A DNA stretch of 45,631 nt from a virus, in the IMG/VR virus record IMGVR_UViG_3300044612_003744, positions 1 through 45,631 of that record. The stretch is one strand, 5' to 3'. The notes beneath the pieces were generated by a model. The model saw only the letters and a list, made by a program, of their open reading frames with translations. It did not search any database and was not told the origin of the DNA. Position numbers and translations under genes: made by a program. Shown one piece after another: positions 1 to 7,963 of this stretch. How positions within the stretch are numbered: position 1 is the stretch's first letter; each line of letters starts with the position of its first letter.

Positions 1-479
1 TCCTTCAACAAATATGAACCACCCAAATCATATCCGCATTTTCCATATATCCACTTTACAGATTCAGTGCAATAAAAATTTGAAGAATCATTAAAATTAA
101 AATCATAACTTGGATCTTCTTCCAAAAATTTATAAATATTTTTCTTAAAACACTCATCATCCAAAAATGATCTATTCTTCAAACGATAAACACAAAATTC
201 AGTCATTTGCCAATCATCAAACCAGTCTATCAAACGCAATTTTCTTGTTCCCCAATCTGATACATCAACTGCATATGTTTCACCTTCTTCGACAAGAATG
301 CAAGTTCCATGTGAATATGGTGAATTTGTAAAATATTGAATCAGTTTAGAAAATGGTATTCCGAATGGACCGGGAACATTAGCGGCGTTGTATACGATGT
401 CTCCATTTTTAAGTGGCAAAGATTTCAATAAACTAACTATTTCTTTTCTTTTTTCGTAAAGAGGACCAAGTTTAATCAT
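1..479 (-). CDS. Permuted papain-like (YiiX/NlpC-P60 type) amidase/peptidase, C-terminus cut by window edge
   Basis: The first ATG on the minus strand is at 479 and the frame stays open to base 1, giving about 159 residues of an incomplete protein. The order GDIVY (26-30), then SPYSHGT with His57, then FYCTES with Cys137 is that of circularly permuted NlpC/P60 (YiiX, DUF830) enzymes, where His precedes the nucleophilic Cys. Such enzymes cut amide or ester bonds in peptides, cell wall or lipids. The gene lies 9 nt after the stop of the upstream gene, with a GAGAG ribosome site, so the two are probably co-transcribed. Fold call is good; substrate unknown. Confidence 0.6.
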   Translation of the reverse strand, partial: MIKLGPLYEKRKEIVSLLKSLPLKNGDIVYNAANVPGPFGIPFSKLIQYFTNSPYSHGTCILVEEGETYAVDVSDWGTRKLRLIDWFDDWQMTEFCVYRLKNRSFLDDECFKKNIYKFLEEDPSYDFNFNDSSNFYCTESVKWIYGKCGYDLGGSYLLK

Positions 480-488
480 ATTAATCTC

Positions 489-851
489 TCAGTGAGCCGT
501 ATAGCCATCTGCTGCGTTTGGATATAACTCATCATCATTCGGCTTTATACCGTCAAAATTGCCCAAACCTTTATCATCATTCATACCACCATGATGTTTT
601 CTACCTATATTTTGAAAAGAATCCAGCTTGTAATCATTCAAAATTTCTTTTATTTCAGGATCATTCCTATGCTGATTCAAAAAAGCGACCAATTCTTGAG
701 GTTTGATTTCCATGATCTTCTTAATAGCCCTTTTGACAACCTCTAAAGAAGCCAATGAATTTTGATCCATGTCATTTTTCTTGTTGTGAATTGGTTCGTG
801 ATCGTAGGAGGCAATCTCCTTTATATTCAAATATTGCTGAAATGTTTTCAT
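489..851 (-). CDS. Small protein with capsid-targeting-like N-terminus
   Basis: 120 residues with no enzyme domain I recognise. It starts MKTFQQYLNIKE, very close to the T4 internal-protein leader MKTYQEFIAE, and the I-K-E triplet at 10-12 fits the [LI]-x-E site of gp21-type proteases. The rest is polar and charged, with a disordered His/Gly/Asn-rich C-terminus. A CATATATA octamer lies about 35 nt upstream. I infer a head-internal protein cleaved after Glu12. Confidence 0.6.
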   Translation of the reverse strand: MKTFQQYLNIKEIASYDHEPIHNKKNDMDQNSLASLEVVKRAIKKIMEIKPQELVAFLNQHRNDPEIKEILNDYKLDSFQNIGRKHHGGMNDDKGLGNFDGIKPNDDELYPNAADGYTAH

Positions 852-884
852 TTATTTGTCCAATTTTACAAGTTGTTGCATACT

Positions 885-892
885 TATATATG
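885..892 (-). promoter_or_regulatory. Late-type promoter octamer CATATATA
   Basis: Read on the minus strand this is CATATATAAG, about 35 nt before the start at 851. The same octamer precedes the genes starting at 29298 and 45378 on the minus strand and 17087 on the plus strand. It resembles the T4 late box TATAAATA. Confidence 0.45.
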
Positions 893-944
893 ATGTTGGA
901 TTAGTAATCTGTCACAAGGTGATAGAGTGAAAATAAAAACAATT

Positions 945-1039
945 ATGCGGTTCAAAATTTAAGCATGAAGTATACATACTCTCATCGGAAAGAGCCGAAC
1001 CGCATGAAATGTTTTGTAATCCGTTGAATTATAACGGAT
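945..1039 (+). promoter_or_regulatory. Structured leader with two inverted repeats before the core-protein gene
   Basis: Perfect 9-bp arms ATGCGGTTC (945-953) and GAACCGCAT (997-1005) enclose a smaller stem AGTAT-AC-ATACT. A second hairpin follows, ATCCGTT (1019-1025) with AACGGAT (1033-1039) and a 7-nt loop. Neither is followed by a T-run, so they look like RNA-level control elements or protein sites rather than terminators. They fill the 231-bp gap between divergent genes. No tRNA cloverleaf could be drawn. Confidence 0.4.
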
Positions 1040-1082
1040 AAGTAGAGGGAGTCAGGTGGTCTAAGAAACCGGAGAAATCAAT

Positions 1083-3107
1083 ATGAAGAGAAAACTTATT
1101 TCTTACGATGTCTTCAAGAATCTTGAAGAAAGCTCATTGACACATGTGGAAAAGGAACTCATTGAAGCTGAAGAATTACTTGCGGCAAGCCTCGGACTTG
1201 ACGAAGTACAACTTCACGCATTTGGTGAATCTGATGTTACTTATAAGACATCAGACGACAATTTTATTCATGCCACCTATACTGTCTCCGACAATCAGGT
1301 GATTCTTGAAAACATTGAACTCCTTGTTGTTGAAGAAGAAAGCGCAAAGTCAGCAGCCCGCCAAACAATCAGCGTTATGATCGACAAGCTTCTTGAGAAC
1401 GACAACAACGCAGCAAGTGAACTTTTCGAGTCTTACATGTCAATGCCTTCAGTTAAGAGGGAAATGTCTGTAAACGAAGCAGTTAAGATCGGAAAGAAGA
1501 AATCACCTCTCGCAGGCAAGAAGCAAAGCCCTGCAACAATTCTTAAGAGAAAGCTTGCTCGCAACGCAAAAATTTCCAGAATGTCGCCAGCAGAAAGAGC
1601 AGCAAAGCTAGGTCGCCCCAAGGGCAAAAAAAGCGGCAAGGCAAAGTTCTATGCATCAAAGCTCAAGCCTAAAACCATGAAGGAATGGGCAAGAATGTGC
1701 GAGAATGTTCTTGGATACATCAATTTTGTTGAAAATGGATCAGTACTCAGCGAAACAGCAGTCAAGTCTGATGATAATGGCAATGTAAGCGCAGTGGCCA
1801 TGCCTTCAAGCAAAAACCGTAAAGAAGGAAAAGTTCTAAGCATGGGATTCAAGACCATGGACACAGAACTAAAAGTTCTCCGTGGAAACATGAAGAATAT
1901 CAGTGAAGATCAAACTTTCGTCAAGGCCATGTCTGATCTGAAGCGTTACAACAATATCAGCGATAACAGGGCTCTTGAAGAAACCCTTGAGGCAATAGTT
2001 TCCAGATGGCCAGACATTCTTTACATCAGCGAAACAGAACTTGCACAGCAGATTGACTCAGCTTTGTCTTCAGCAAGCGTCAGCAATTACGATGACGATA
2101 CTTGCTCATTCATGGCAGAAGCAATTCTTCGCACAGCACACAATGTGTTCACCGATAGAGTTCGCAAGATTGCACACCTCGCTGGATACGGCAAGGATGT
2201 AAGCAGCGACTGCAATGACTGCGAAGACGCTTATCGTGAATTTTCAAGCGTTTCACAGAATTTGTTCAACCAGCTTGATGAAAACCACAACAACGAAGTT
2301 CGCATCTTTGGCGACCTTTACAGCGCACTCAACGACATCTACCGCATCGCAAACGAAAGCGGAGATGAAGCAACAAGAGTCGAAGTTGCCGATATGATGC
2401 GTGAATGTTATGCAATTATGAACTCAACCAGACTTCCAGACATGGAACTCGCTGAATCAATCGCTGACTTCCTCGCAGAACTCATCGAGAGCGAAGGTGG
2501 AGATCATTCACAAAAAGGATGGGATCAAGGTGTCGAAATTGACGCTCTTGGCGACAACTCAATGACCAAGTGGAACGCAAAGCAGTATGCTGTTCCTTCT
2601 AACAATAGCGGCGACTGGAGAGATGCCGCTCCTGTTAGCGATGGCAAGTCTTATCACGGCAACTCAAATGAAATGGGACACAACGCCCTTGCAAACTATG
2701 GCAAAGACACTTGGCCAAATGTTCAAAATCCATTCACGCCAAAATCATTATTCGCAAAAATGAAAGAAAAAAGTGTAATCGATGATGAAGGTCTTGGAAG
2801 TTTCCAGAAGGATACTTGGCCAAACCTCCACAACCCAATGGCTCCAAAGCCAGTTATGCCAAAAATGGTTGAAGGATACGGACAATCATTCGATGGAACA
2901 AAATACGGAAAAGTAGATAATTCTAGTCAGATCGCCATTCCAAGACAAATGATCAATGATGCTGAAATACAAATTAACTCAGCACGAAGAAAAGGCGATA
3001 AAGAGTTAGCCTTTAGACTTGCAAGAAAACTCAAGGATGATCTAACACAGTTTGGCTACGCTTGGCAAAGAGATCCTCACGCAACTGATTTAATTCAACA
3101 AAAATAA
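1083..3107 (+). CDS. Large prohead core-like protein upstream of prohead protease
   Basis: 674 residues starting at an ATG with GGAG upstream. The position immediately before the protease matches that of the T4 core genes 67/68. The N-terminus has an acidic helical stretch with FKNLEESSL at about 11-19, compatible with a protease site. Residues about 155-215 are strongly Lys/Arg/Ser-rich, suggesting DNA or scaffold contact. The middle is helical and acidic. Near the C-terminus the motif KDTWPN-x-x-NP-x-x-PK occurs twice, about 40 residues apart. It is followed by the protease after 10 nt. I do not recognise a named family; the role as a core/internal head protein is inferred from location and composition. 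Confidence 0.5.
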   Translation: MKRKLISYDVFKNLEESSLTHVEKELIEAEELLAASLGLDEVQLHAFGESDVTYKTSDDNFIHATYTVSDNQVILENIELLVVEEESAKSAARQTISVMIDKLLENDNNAASELFESYMSMPSVKREMSVNEAVKIGKKKSPLAGKKQSPATILKRKLARNAKISRMSPAERAAKLGRPKGKKSGKAKFYASKLKPKTMKEWARMCENVLGYINFVENGSVLSETAVKSDDNGNVSAVAMPSSKNRKEGKVLSMGFKTMDTELKVLRGNMKNISEDQTFVKAMSDLKRYNNISDNRALEETLEAIVSRWPDILYISETELAQQIDSALSSASVSNYDDDTCSFMAEAILRTAHNVFTDRVRKIAHLAGYGKDVSSDCNDCEDAYREFSSVSQNLFNQLDENHNNEVRIFGDLYSALNDIYRIANESGDEATRVEVADMMRECYAIMNSTRLPDMELAESIADFLAELIESEGGDHSQKGWDQGVEIDALGDNSMTKWNAKQYAVPSNNSGDWRDAAPVSDGKSYHGNSNEMGHNALANYGKDTWPNVQNPFTPKSLFAKMKEKSVIDDEGLGSFQKDTWPNLHNPMAPKPVMPKMVEGYGQSFDGTKYGKVDNSSQIAIPRQMINDAEIQINSARRKGDKELAFRLARKLKDDLTQFGYAWQRDPHATDLIQQK

Positions 3108-3117
3108 AGGAGTATAA

Positions 3118-3804
3118 ATGGAAAATCAATTCCTTCTAGTTGATTGCTGCAACAACGGAGGATTTACCATGAGTCTTAACGAGTCAGTCTCCGATAGGGG
3201 ACTGACTAAGTTCAAAGGTAAATTCCAAGAAGCAGAAGCAATCAATAAAAATAAAAGAATCTATCCATACGGAGTTCTTGACGAAAATGTTAAGAAACTT
3301 CTGCCGATTATCCAAAACCGTGGCCTGATCGGAGAACTCGATCACCCAACCGATTCTATAATCCACTTTGAAAAATGCTCTCACATTGTTACTAAACTAT
3401 GGTGGGAAGGCAACAACCTAATGGGAGAGGGAGAAATCCTCAATACACCACATGGGAAAATTCTAAAGGCCCTACTGAACGATGGAGTTCGTGTGGGGAT
3501 ATCAAGCCGTGGAGTAGGAAACGGAAGAAGCGACGAGAATGGAATCCTTGTGATTGGTGAAAGCTACAAACTCATTACCTTCGATGCTGTAGCAGATCCA
3601 AGCACACACTCAGCATTTCAGGAGAAAGTGTCGAGTGGTAAGAAAGAAAGTTATGCCCCAACTGCAAATAATGCAGAAATTTCTAAAAATGCGGTTAAAA
3701 ACGAAAGTAGCCGCATACATAATGTCAGAAAAGATGCATTGTTGGCTTGTTTGGGCGGAATAATCGAACAACAAACACGAAACATTACAGCGAGGTTAGG
3801 CTAA
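3118..3804 (+). CDS. Prohead maturation serine protease, T4 gp21-like
   Basis: 228 residues, start at 3118 after AAGGAG. It contains the family blocks in order: FQEAEAINKNKRIYP, GELDHP (catalytic His), HIVTKLWWEGNNLMGEGEIL, TPHGKILKALL, VGISSRG (catalytic Ser) and FDAVADPS. These match the T4 gp21 / S77-type phage prohead protease. The enzyme digests the scaffold and trims capsid and internal proteins at [LI]-x-E sites during head maturation. Its stop overlaps the scaffold start (TAATG). A downstream in-frame ATG (MSLNES) would remove 16 extra N-terminal residues and is an alternative start. Confidence 0.93.
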   Translation: MENQFLLVDCCNNGGFTMSLNESVSDRGLTKFKGKFQEAEAINKNKRIYPYGVLDENVKKLLPIIQNRGLIGELDHPTDSIIHFEKCSHIVTKLWWEGNNLMGEGEILNTPHGKILKALLNDGVRVGISSRGVGNGRSDENGILVIGESYKLITFDAVADPSTHSAFQEKVSSGKKESYAPTANNAEISKNAVKNESSRIHNVRKDALLACLGGIIEQQTRNITARLG

Positions 3805-4703
3805 TGGACAAGATCGTAGAAGCATTGAAGAATCTCCTACCGGAGAATGAAGTTAATGAAGTCGCTAACGCCGTTGGCGAACTACTTGAGCAGGCCAAGG
3901 AATCCCTTGAATTTGAGTATAATCAGAAACTTGAGGAAGCCTATGCCGAACTCACCAGCGAACTAGCTGAGGCTGAAAAGATTGCAGAACAAGGCTATGA
4001 AGAAGCCTACTCAATAATTGGAGACCTCAGAAATCGCCTTGAAGTTCAAGGTCAGGAATATAACTCCGCTCTCGAAGAAGGATATGAAGAAGCATACCAG
4101 ATGCTTAAATCTGAAAGAGCTAAGAACGAAAACCTTGAAGTCGATATGTATGAAGAATACGACCATAAACTGGCCGAGATGAAAGAATACATCGTTGACA
4201 AGGTCGATCAGTTCCTCCAGATCAAGGGCAGCGAAATCTACGAACAAGCCCGCCGTGATGTTCTCACAGACCCAAGACTTGCAGAACACAAGGTCGCTCT
4301 CGACAAGATCGTTAATATCGCCTCAAACTACATCAGCAATGATGAATACGGTGTAAGCGGCGAAAGACTTGAAGAAGCTACCCGTGAAGTTGAAGCTATG
4401 AGGGGCCAAATGAGAATCCTTGAAGCAAGAAACATTCGTATCAGCACCGAAAACACCAAGCTGAACGAAGCAGTTCGTCAAGCTAATGACCTCATCACCG
4501 AAAGCCGCAGATTTGTGGCCAAGGAAAGGAAGTCAGCAGTTATTTCCGAACAGAATGAAAGAGCGCAGAAAGCAAAGAATGTATCGGGGAGAGGAAGCAT
4601 TTCCAGCGATAATGTTGTTATTTCGGAACATAACAACTCCTCTGCTGGAGGTTCTGACATGGACCAATTGTTGGTCCTGTCGGGTCTGAAACAAACTAAG
4701 TAA
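3804..4703 (+). CDS. Prohead scaffold protein, T4 gp22-like
   Basis: 299 residues from the ATG overlapping the protease stop (TAATG), with GAGG upstream; an upstream in-frame ATG at 3747 lies inside the protease gene and is less likely. The protein is acidic and almost entirely coiled coil, with repeated EAYxELxxELAEAEKIAEQ-type heptads and several [LI]-x-E triplets where the protease could cut. Gene order protease-scaffold-capsid is that of T4 21-22-23. It would form the inner core around which the head assembles and then be degraded. Confidence 0.85.
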   Translation: MDKIVEALKNLLPENEVNEVANAVGELLEQAKESLEFEYNQKLEEAYAELTSELAEAEKIAEQGYEEAYSIIGDLRNRLEVQGQEYNSALEEGYEEAYQMLKSERAKNENLEVDMYEEYDHKLAEMKEYIVDKVDQFLQIKGSEIYEQARRDVLTDPRLAEHKVALDKIVNIASNYISNDEYGVSGERLEEATREVEAMRGQMRILEARNIRISTENTKLNEAVRQANDLITESRRFVAKERKSAVISEQNERAQKAKNVSGRGSISSDNVVISEHNNSSAGGSDMDQLLVLSGLKQTK

Positions 4704-4734
4704 CTCCTTTTAGCTTAAAGAATAGGAAAAACAT

Positions 4735-6171
4735 ATGAACGCTAATTCTAGATTTTTGAACGAGGCTAGGGAGCTAGAAACTCGTTGGAAGCAGACCGGA
4801 CTCCTTGAAGGCATTCAAGATCGTTATGTCCGCTCCGCTACCGCAGTTCTGCTCGAAAACCAGAGACTCATGAACGAAGTCTCAACCGATACTGGAGATG
4901 TCGCACAGTTCAAGAGGATTTCAATTCCACTTGTTCGTCGTATCTACCCACAGCTTATCGCAAATAAGATCGTTTCCGTACAGCCTCTCCTTGGCCCAAC
5001 CGGCTTGGTCTACTATCTCCGCTTCCGTTATTCAAGCAACAAGGGCGCTACCCGTGGTGCTGACAATAACGGCGGATTCCCCGGCGACGATGCCAACTCA
5101 CTCATGCAGAGAGCCGATGGTACTGCCAATCTCGACATCTTCTATTCCAGCCAGTTCATCCAGAATGAAACAACCAGCACTGATGCTGGCGCTGGTGTTG
5201 TAAGCGTGTTCGCTCCTCTTGAACACACGCCAATCCTTGCCGGAACAATAACAGGCACTATCTATGATGGCGCTACTGCTATTCAAACATTCACCGTGTC
5301 TGCTAGCGGAACTTTCACCTTCTCAGATATCGGCTCTCCTTCACCAAAGGTTACATCTGGTACTCTTCAGACAACCACAGGCGAACTCACCCTTACTTGG
5401 AACGGCGCTCCCGGCTCAAACAACGCAGTTTTGAGCTACGAATACAACATGGAGTGCAACCAAGATCTTCCTGAAATCAATCTCGTAATTGAATCAGAAG
5501 AAATCGCTGCTAAGACCCGTAAGCTCAAGGCTGTATGGTCTTATGAAGCACAGCAGGATCTTCGCTCACAGCACAATCTTGACGCTGAAGCTGAACTCAC
5601 CGCTGTTCTCGCTCAGGAAATCAACCTCGAAATCGACCGTGAAGTTCTCACCGATCTTCGCAACAACGCAGGTACTGTCTCAGCTTGGGACTTCAACACT
5701 GCACTCGGCGAAACGATCAAGGAAAAGTACGAAAGCCTTTATGTTAAGGTTGTCGAAATTTCCAATGTCATCCACAGAAAGACCCTTCGTGGTGGCGCAA
5801 ACTTCATCGTGACCTCACCTGAAGTTGCTTCAATCTTTGAAACAGCAACAGCCGGTTTCGCTCCTGCACCTTCTGAAACCTTCACAAGCTCACTCGGCAT
5901 CCAGTATGTCGGCACCGTGAACAATCGCTGGAGACTCTACAAAGATCCTCTCTTCCCAAGCAATCAGTTGTTGATGGGTTACAAGGGCGACTCTTACATG
6001 GACAGCGGATACTTCTACTGCCCATATGTTCCATTGACCCAGACACCAGTTGTTCTCGATCCAGAGAGCTTCTGCCCACGCAAGGGAATTCTCACTCGCT
6101 ATGGAAAAAAGCTGCTTCGTGAGGGGGCAAAATTTTACGCACGCCTCAGTATTGCTAATTTCGTCATCTGA
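4735..6171 (+). CDS. Major capsid protein, T4 gp23-like
   Basis: 478 residues. Blocks typical of gp23 include LVRRIYPQLIANKIVSVQPL (about 56-75), GPTGLVYYLRFRY, and KTRKLKAVWSYEAQQDL followed by an ELTAVLAQEINLEIDREV helix. The N-terminal propeptide is expected to be removed by the prohead protease; LLE at 39-41 or the Glu at 48 are candidate cut points. Residues about 165-225 form a Thr/Gly/Ser-rich beta segment, probably the surface insertion domain. Codon use is richer in G and C than in most of the window, as expected for a very highly expressed gene. A strong terminator follows. Confidence 0.95.
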   Translation: MNANSRFLNEARELETRWKQTGLLEGIQDRYVRSATAVLLENQRLMNEVSTDTGDVAQFKRISIPLVRRIYPQLIANKIVSVQPLLGPTGLVYYLRFRYSSNKGATRGADNNGGFPGDDANSLMQRADGTANLDIFYSSQFIQNETTSTDAGAGVVSVFAPLEHTPILAGTITGTIYDGATAIQTFTVSASGTFTFSDIGSPSPKVTSGTLQTTTGELTLTWNGAPGSNNAVLSYEYNMECNQDLPEINLVIESEEIAAKTRKLKAVWSYEAQQDLRSQHNLDAEAELTAVLAQEINLEIDREVLTDLRNNAGTVSAWDFNTALGETIKEKYESLYVKVVEISNVIHRKTLRGGANFIVTSPEVASIFETATAGFAPAPSETFTSSLGIQYVGTVNNRWRLYKDPLFPSNQLLMGYKGDSYMDSGYFYCPYVPLTQTPVVLDPESFCPRKGILTRYGKKLLREGAKFYARLSIANFVI

Positions 6172-6203
6172 TTTTTATGCACGATTTACTATCGCAAACC
6201 CAA

Positions 6204-6236
6204 GAAAACCCCGGAAAAACCGGGGTTTTCCCTTTT
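6204..6236 (+). terminator. Rho-independent terminator after major capsid gene
   Basis: An 11-bp stem (AAAACCCCGG with CCGGGGTTTT, closed by a G-C pair, 6204-6214 and 6220-6230) with loop AAAAA, followed by CCTTTTT. It ends the head-gene transcript 33 nt after the capsid stop. Confidence 0.92.
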
Positions 6237-6278
6237 TACAAGCATCTAAATATTTTCTTAAAATTGCTGAAAAAATCC

Positions 6279-6306
6279 TTGATTTCTAAAATTTGCTTAC
6301 TATAAT
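6279..6306 (+). promoter_or_regulatory. Host-like sigma70 promoter for the homing endonuclease
   Basis: TTGATT (6279-6284), a 16-nt spacer, and a perfect TATAAT (6301-6306). It lies after the capsid terminator and 34 nt before the endonuclease start, giving that gene its own early, host-polymerase-driven transcription. Confidence 0.7.
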
Positions 6307-6340
6307 ACCTTTGCGGGGCAATAAGAAAAAGAGGTGTTAC

Positions 6341-7870
6341 ATGGAACCGAACATCATCGTGATGAATGAGTTGAATCAGAATAAGCATTGGGCTAAGGAA
6401 GTCCTTGAAGTTGCCCGCAAAACAAATCCAAATTCATTCCTTTTCTATAAACATGAATTCATAAAAAAAGAACAACAGATCAAATCACATGTTAATTCAT
6501 ACACAAGCAACAACATGAGATCGGTTTTTGCAAGAAAATGCAAAGTAACAGCAATTGAAACTGATGTGATGAGAAAATTCTGTAATAAATATCACATTCA
6601 AGGAGCAAACACCCTTGCGATTATTGCATTTGGAATATTTGAAGGAGATGAGCTTCTAGGAGTTCTTTCTTTGGGAAGACATCATCGCAACAATGAAGAT
6701 GTTTTGCTTGATAGGATGTGTTTTAAGAATAATGTAAGGGTAGTTGGTGGAGCCAGTAAATTATTTAATGCTGCTGTAGTTTGGGCAAAAGCTCAAGGAA
6801 TCGATAAGATAATCAGCTTTAGTGATAATCGTTACAGTCTTGGAACTGTTTATGATAAACTCGGCTTTACTTTAGAAAGTGAATTGGTTCCTGATTACTT
6901 TTATGTTGAGCGTGAAAATATTGAAAAGGCTTATAGCAAACAAAGCCAAAAAAAGCAGAATGTTGACTGTCCAGAAGGAATGACAGAAAGGCAATGGGCA
7001 GAAGAAAGAGGTTTGGTTCAGGTTTATGACGCTGGAAAAAAGCGTTGGATATACAAACTTAGAAAAGTTGTTACAAATTCATTTGCTACTCGCAGGCATG
7101 GTTTTTATGAAACTAAAAAAAGCAGACCGAAAACAATTTATTATCAATCAAGCTATGAGTTAAGAGCGGCAACAATACTTGACAACGATGAAGCTGTTGA
7201 TTTTTATACTACTCAAGTTACAGCTTCTATTGACGGAAGGGAAAGAATTATTGATTTTCTCGTTACATACAAATCTGGCGTTGTTTCAATAATTGAAGTC
7301 AAACCAAGACTCAAAATAGAAGCATGTAAGCAACAAATTGAAGACAACAAGAAAATTGCTCGTGAAAACAGTTGGAGATTCCAGTTGTGGACAGAGACAG
7401 AACTGGGATTTGATTCTGAATACAAAGCTGTTTGTTGGGCTGACATGTTTCTTTCAGAAATACAAGGAATTGATTATGTAGAAGAAAGAAGAGATCGTCG
7501 CAATGAAAGTGTGAAAAAACATTACAAAAAACATATAGCTACAAAAACTGTAGAAGTCCCCTGTGCCTTCTGTAATGAGGTTCATACGGCTCTGAGGCTG
7601 ACTTATGACAAGAACATAGCTAGGAATGGGCGATACATTTGTGAGCGTGAGGGAGGGCATATAGCTGGCAGCAAACCTAAATTGAGTTTGAGGAAAGATA
7701 ATCCCCATTCATGTGATGGTAAGAAGGAATGTAATAAGTGTAAGGAAGTTAAATTATTTGAGCAATTTAGTCCTGACAAGAGCAAGCGTGATGGATATTG
7801 TACTATGTGTAAGCCTTGTCGTTCTGAGAAGATGAAGGCTCTGTATGAGTCAAAGAAAAAGAAAAAATAA
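6341..7870 (+). CDS. Composite homing endonuclease: GNAT-like + PD-(D/E)XK nuclease + zinc finger
   Basis: 509 residues from the ATG with GAGGTG upstream; a longer frame to 6293 overlaps the promoter. The N-terminal part (about 60-200) has GVLSLGRHH and SDNRYSLGTVYDKLGF, a GNAT-like fold seen in phage Hef-like homing endonucleases. The middle has YYQSSYELRAA, then IIDFLVTYKSG and IIEVKP, the D...ExK core of a TnsA/Vsr-like nuclease. The C-terminus has two Cys-rich modules, including CNKCKEVKLFEQF and CTMCKPC, a DNA-reading zinc finger common in homing nucleases. It sits alone between the capsid gene and the next module, like freestanding intron-less homing genes of T4. Codon use is more AT-rich than the capsid gene. 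Confidence 0.8.
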   Translation: MEPNIIVMNELNQNKHWAKEVLEVARKTNPNSFLFYKHEFIKKEQQIKSHVNSYTSNNMRSVFARKCKVTAIETDVMRKFCNKYHIQGANTLAIIAFGIFEGDELLGVLSLGRHHRNNEDVLLDRMCFKNNVRVVGGASKLFNAAVVWAKAQGIDKIISFSDNRYSLGTVYDKLGFTLESELVPDYFYVERENIEKAYSKQSQKKQNVDCPEGMTERQWAEERGLVQVYDAGKKRWIYKLRKVVTNSFATRRHGFYETKKSRPKTIYYQSSYELRAATILDNDEAVDFYTTQVTASIDGRERIIDFLVTYKSGVVSIIEVKPRLKIEACKQQIEDNKKIARENSWRFQLWTETELGFDSEYKAVCWADMFLSEIQGIDYVEERRDRRNESVKKHYKKHIATKTVEVPCAFCNEVHTALRLTYDKNIARNGRYICEREGGHIAGSKPKLSLRKDNPHSCDGKKECNKCKEVKLFEQFSPDKSKRDGYCTMCKPCRSEKMKALYESKKKKK

Positions 7871-7951
7871 TTAGTATTTATAATATAAACAATATTTTAT
7901 CTTCAAAAGATGAGGTCTTAAATTATTTTAACTTTTGTTGTGAATGTTTTG

Positions 7952-7959
7952 CATAAATA
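7952..7959 (+). promoter_or_regulatory. Late-type promoter octamer CATAAATA, 4 nt from ATG
   Basis: CATAAATA followed by ACAT and then the ATG at 7964, with no ribosome site. If used like the T4 late box, transcription would begin at or next to the start codon. Confidence 0.55.
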
Positions 7960-7963
7960 ACAT

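Noticed and set aside
901-1039. Possible tRNA (GGTTCAAAAT resembles a T-loop) in the leader
   Set aside because: No acceptor, D or anticodon stems could be drawn around it; the pairing fits simple hairpins better.
4735-6171. Prophage remnant inside a bacterial chromosome
   Set aside because: No bacterial housekeeping genes, integrase or attachment sites appear in 45 kb; the window reads as phage throughout.
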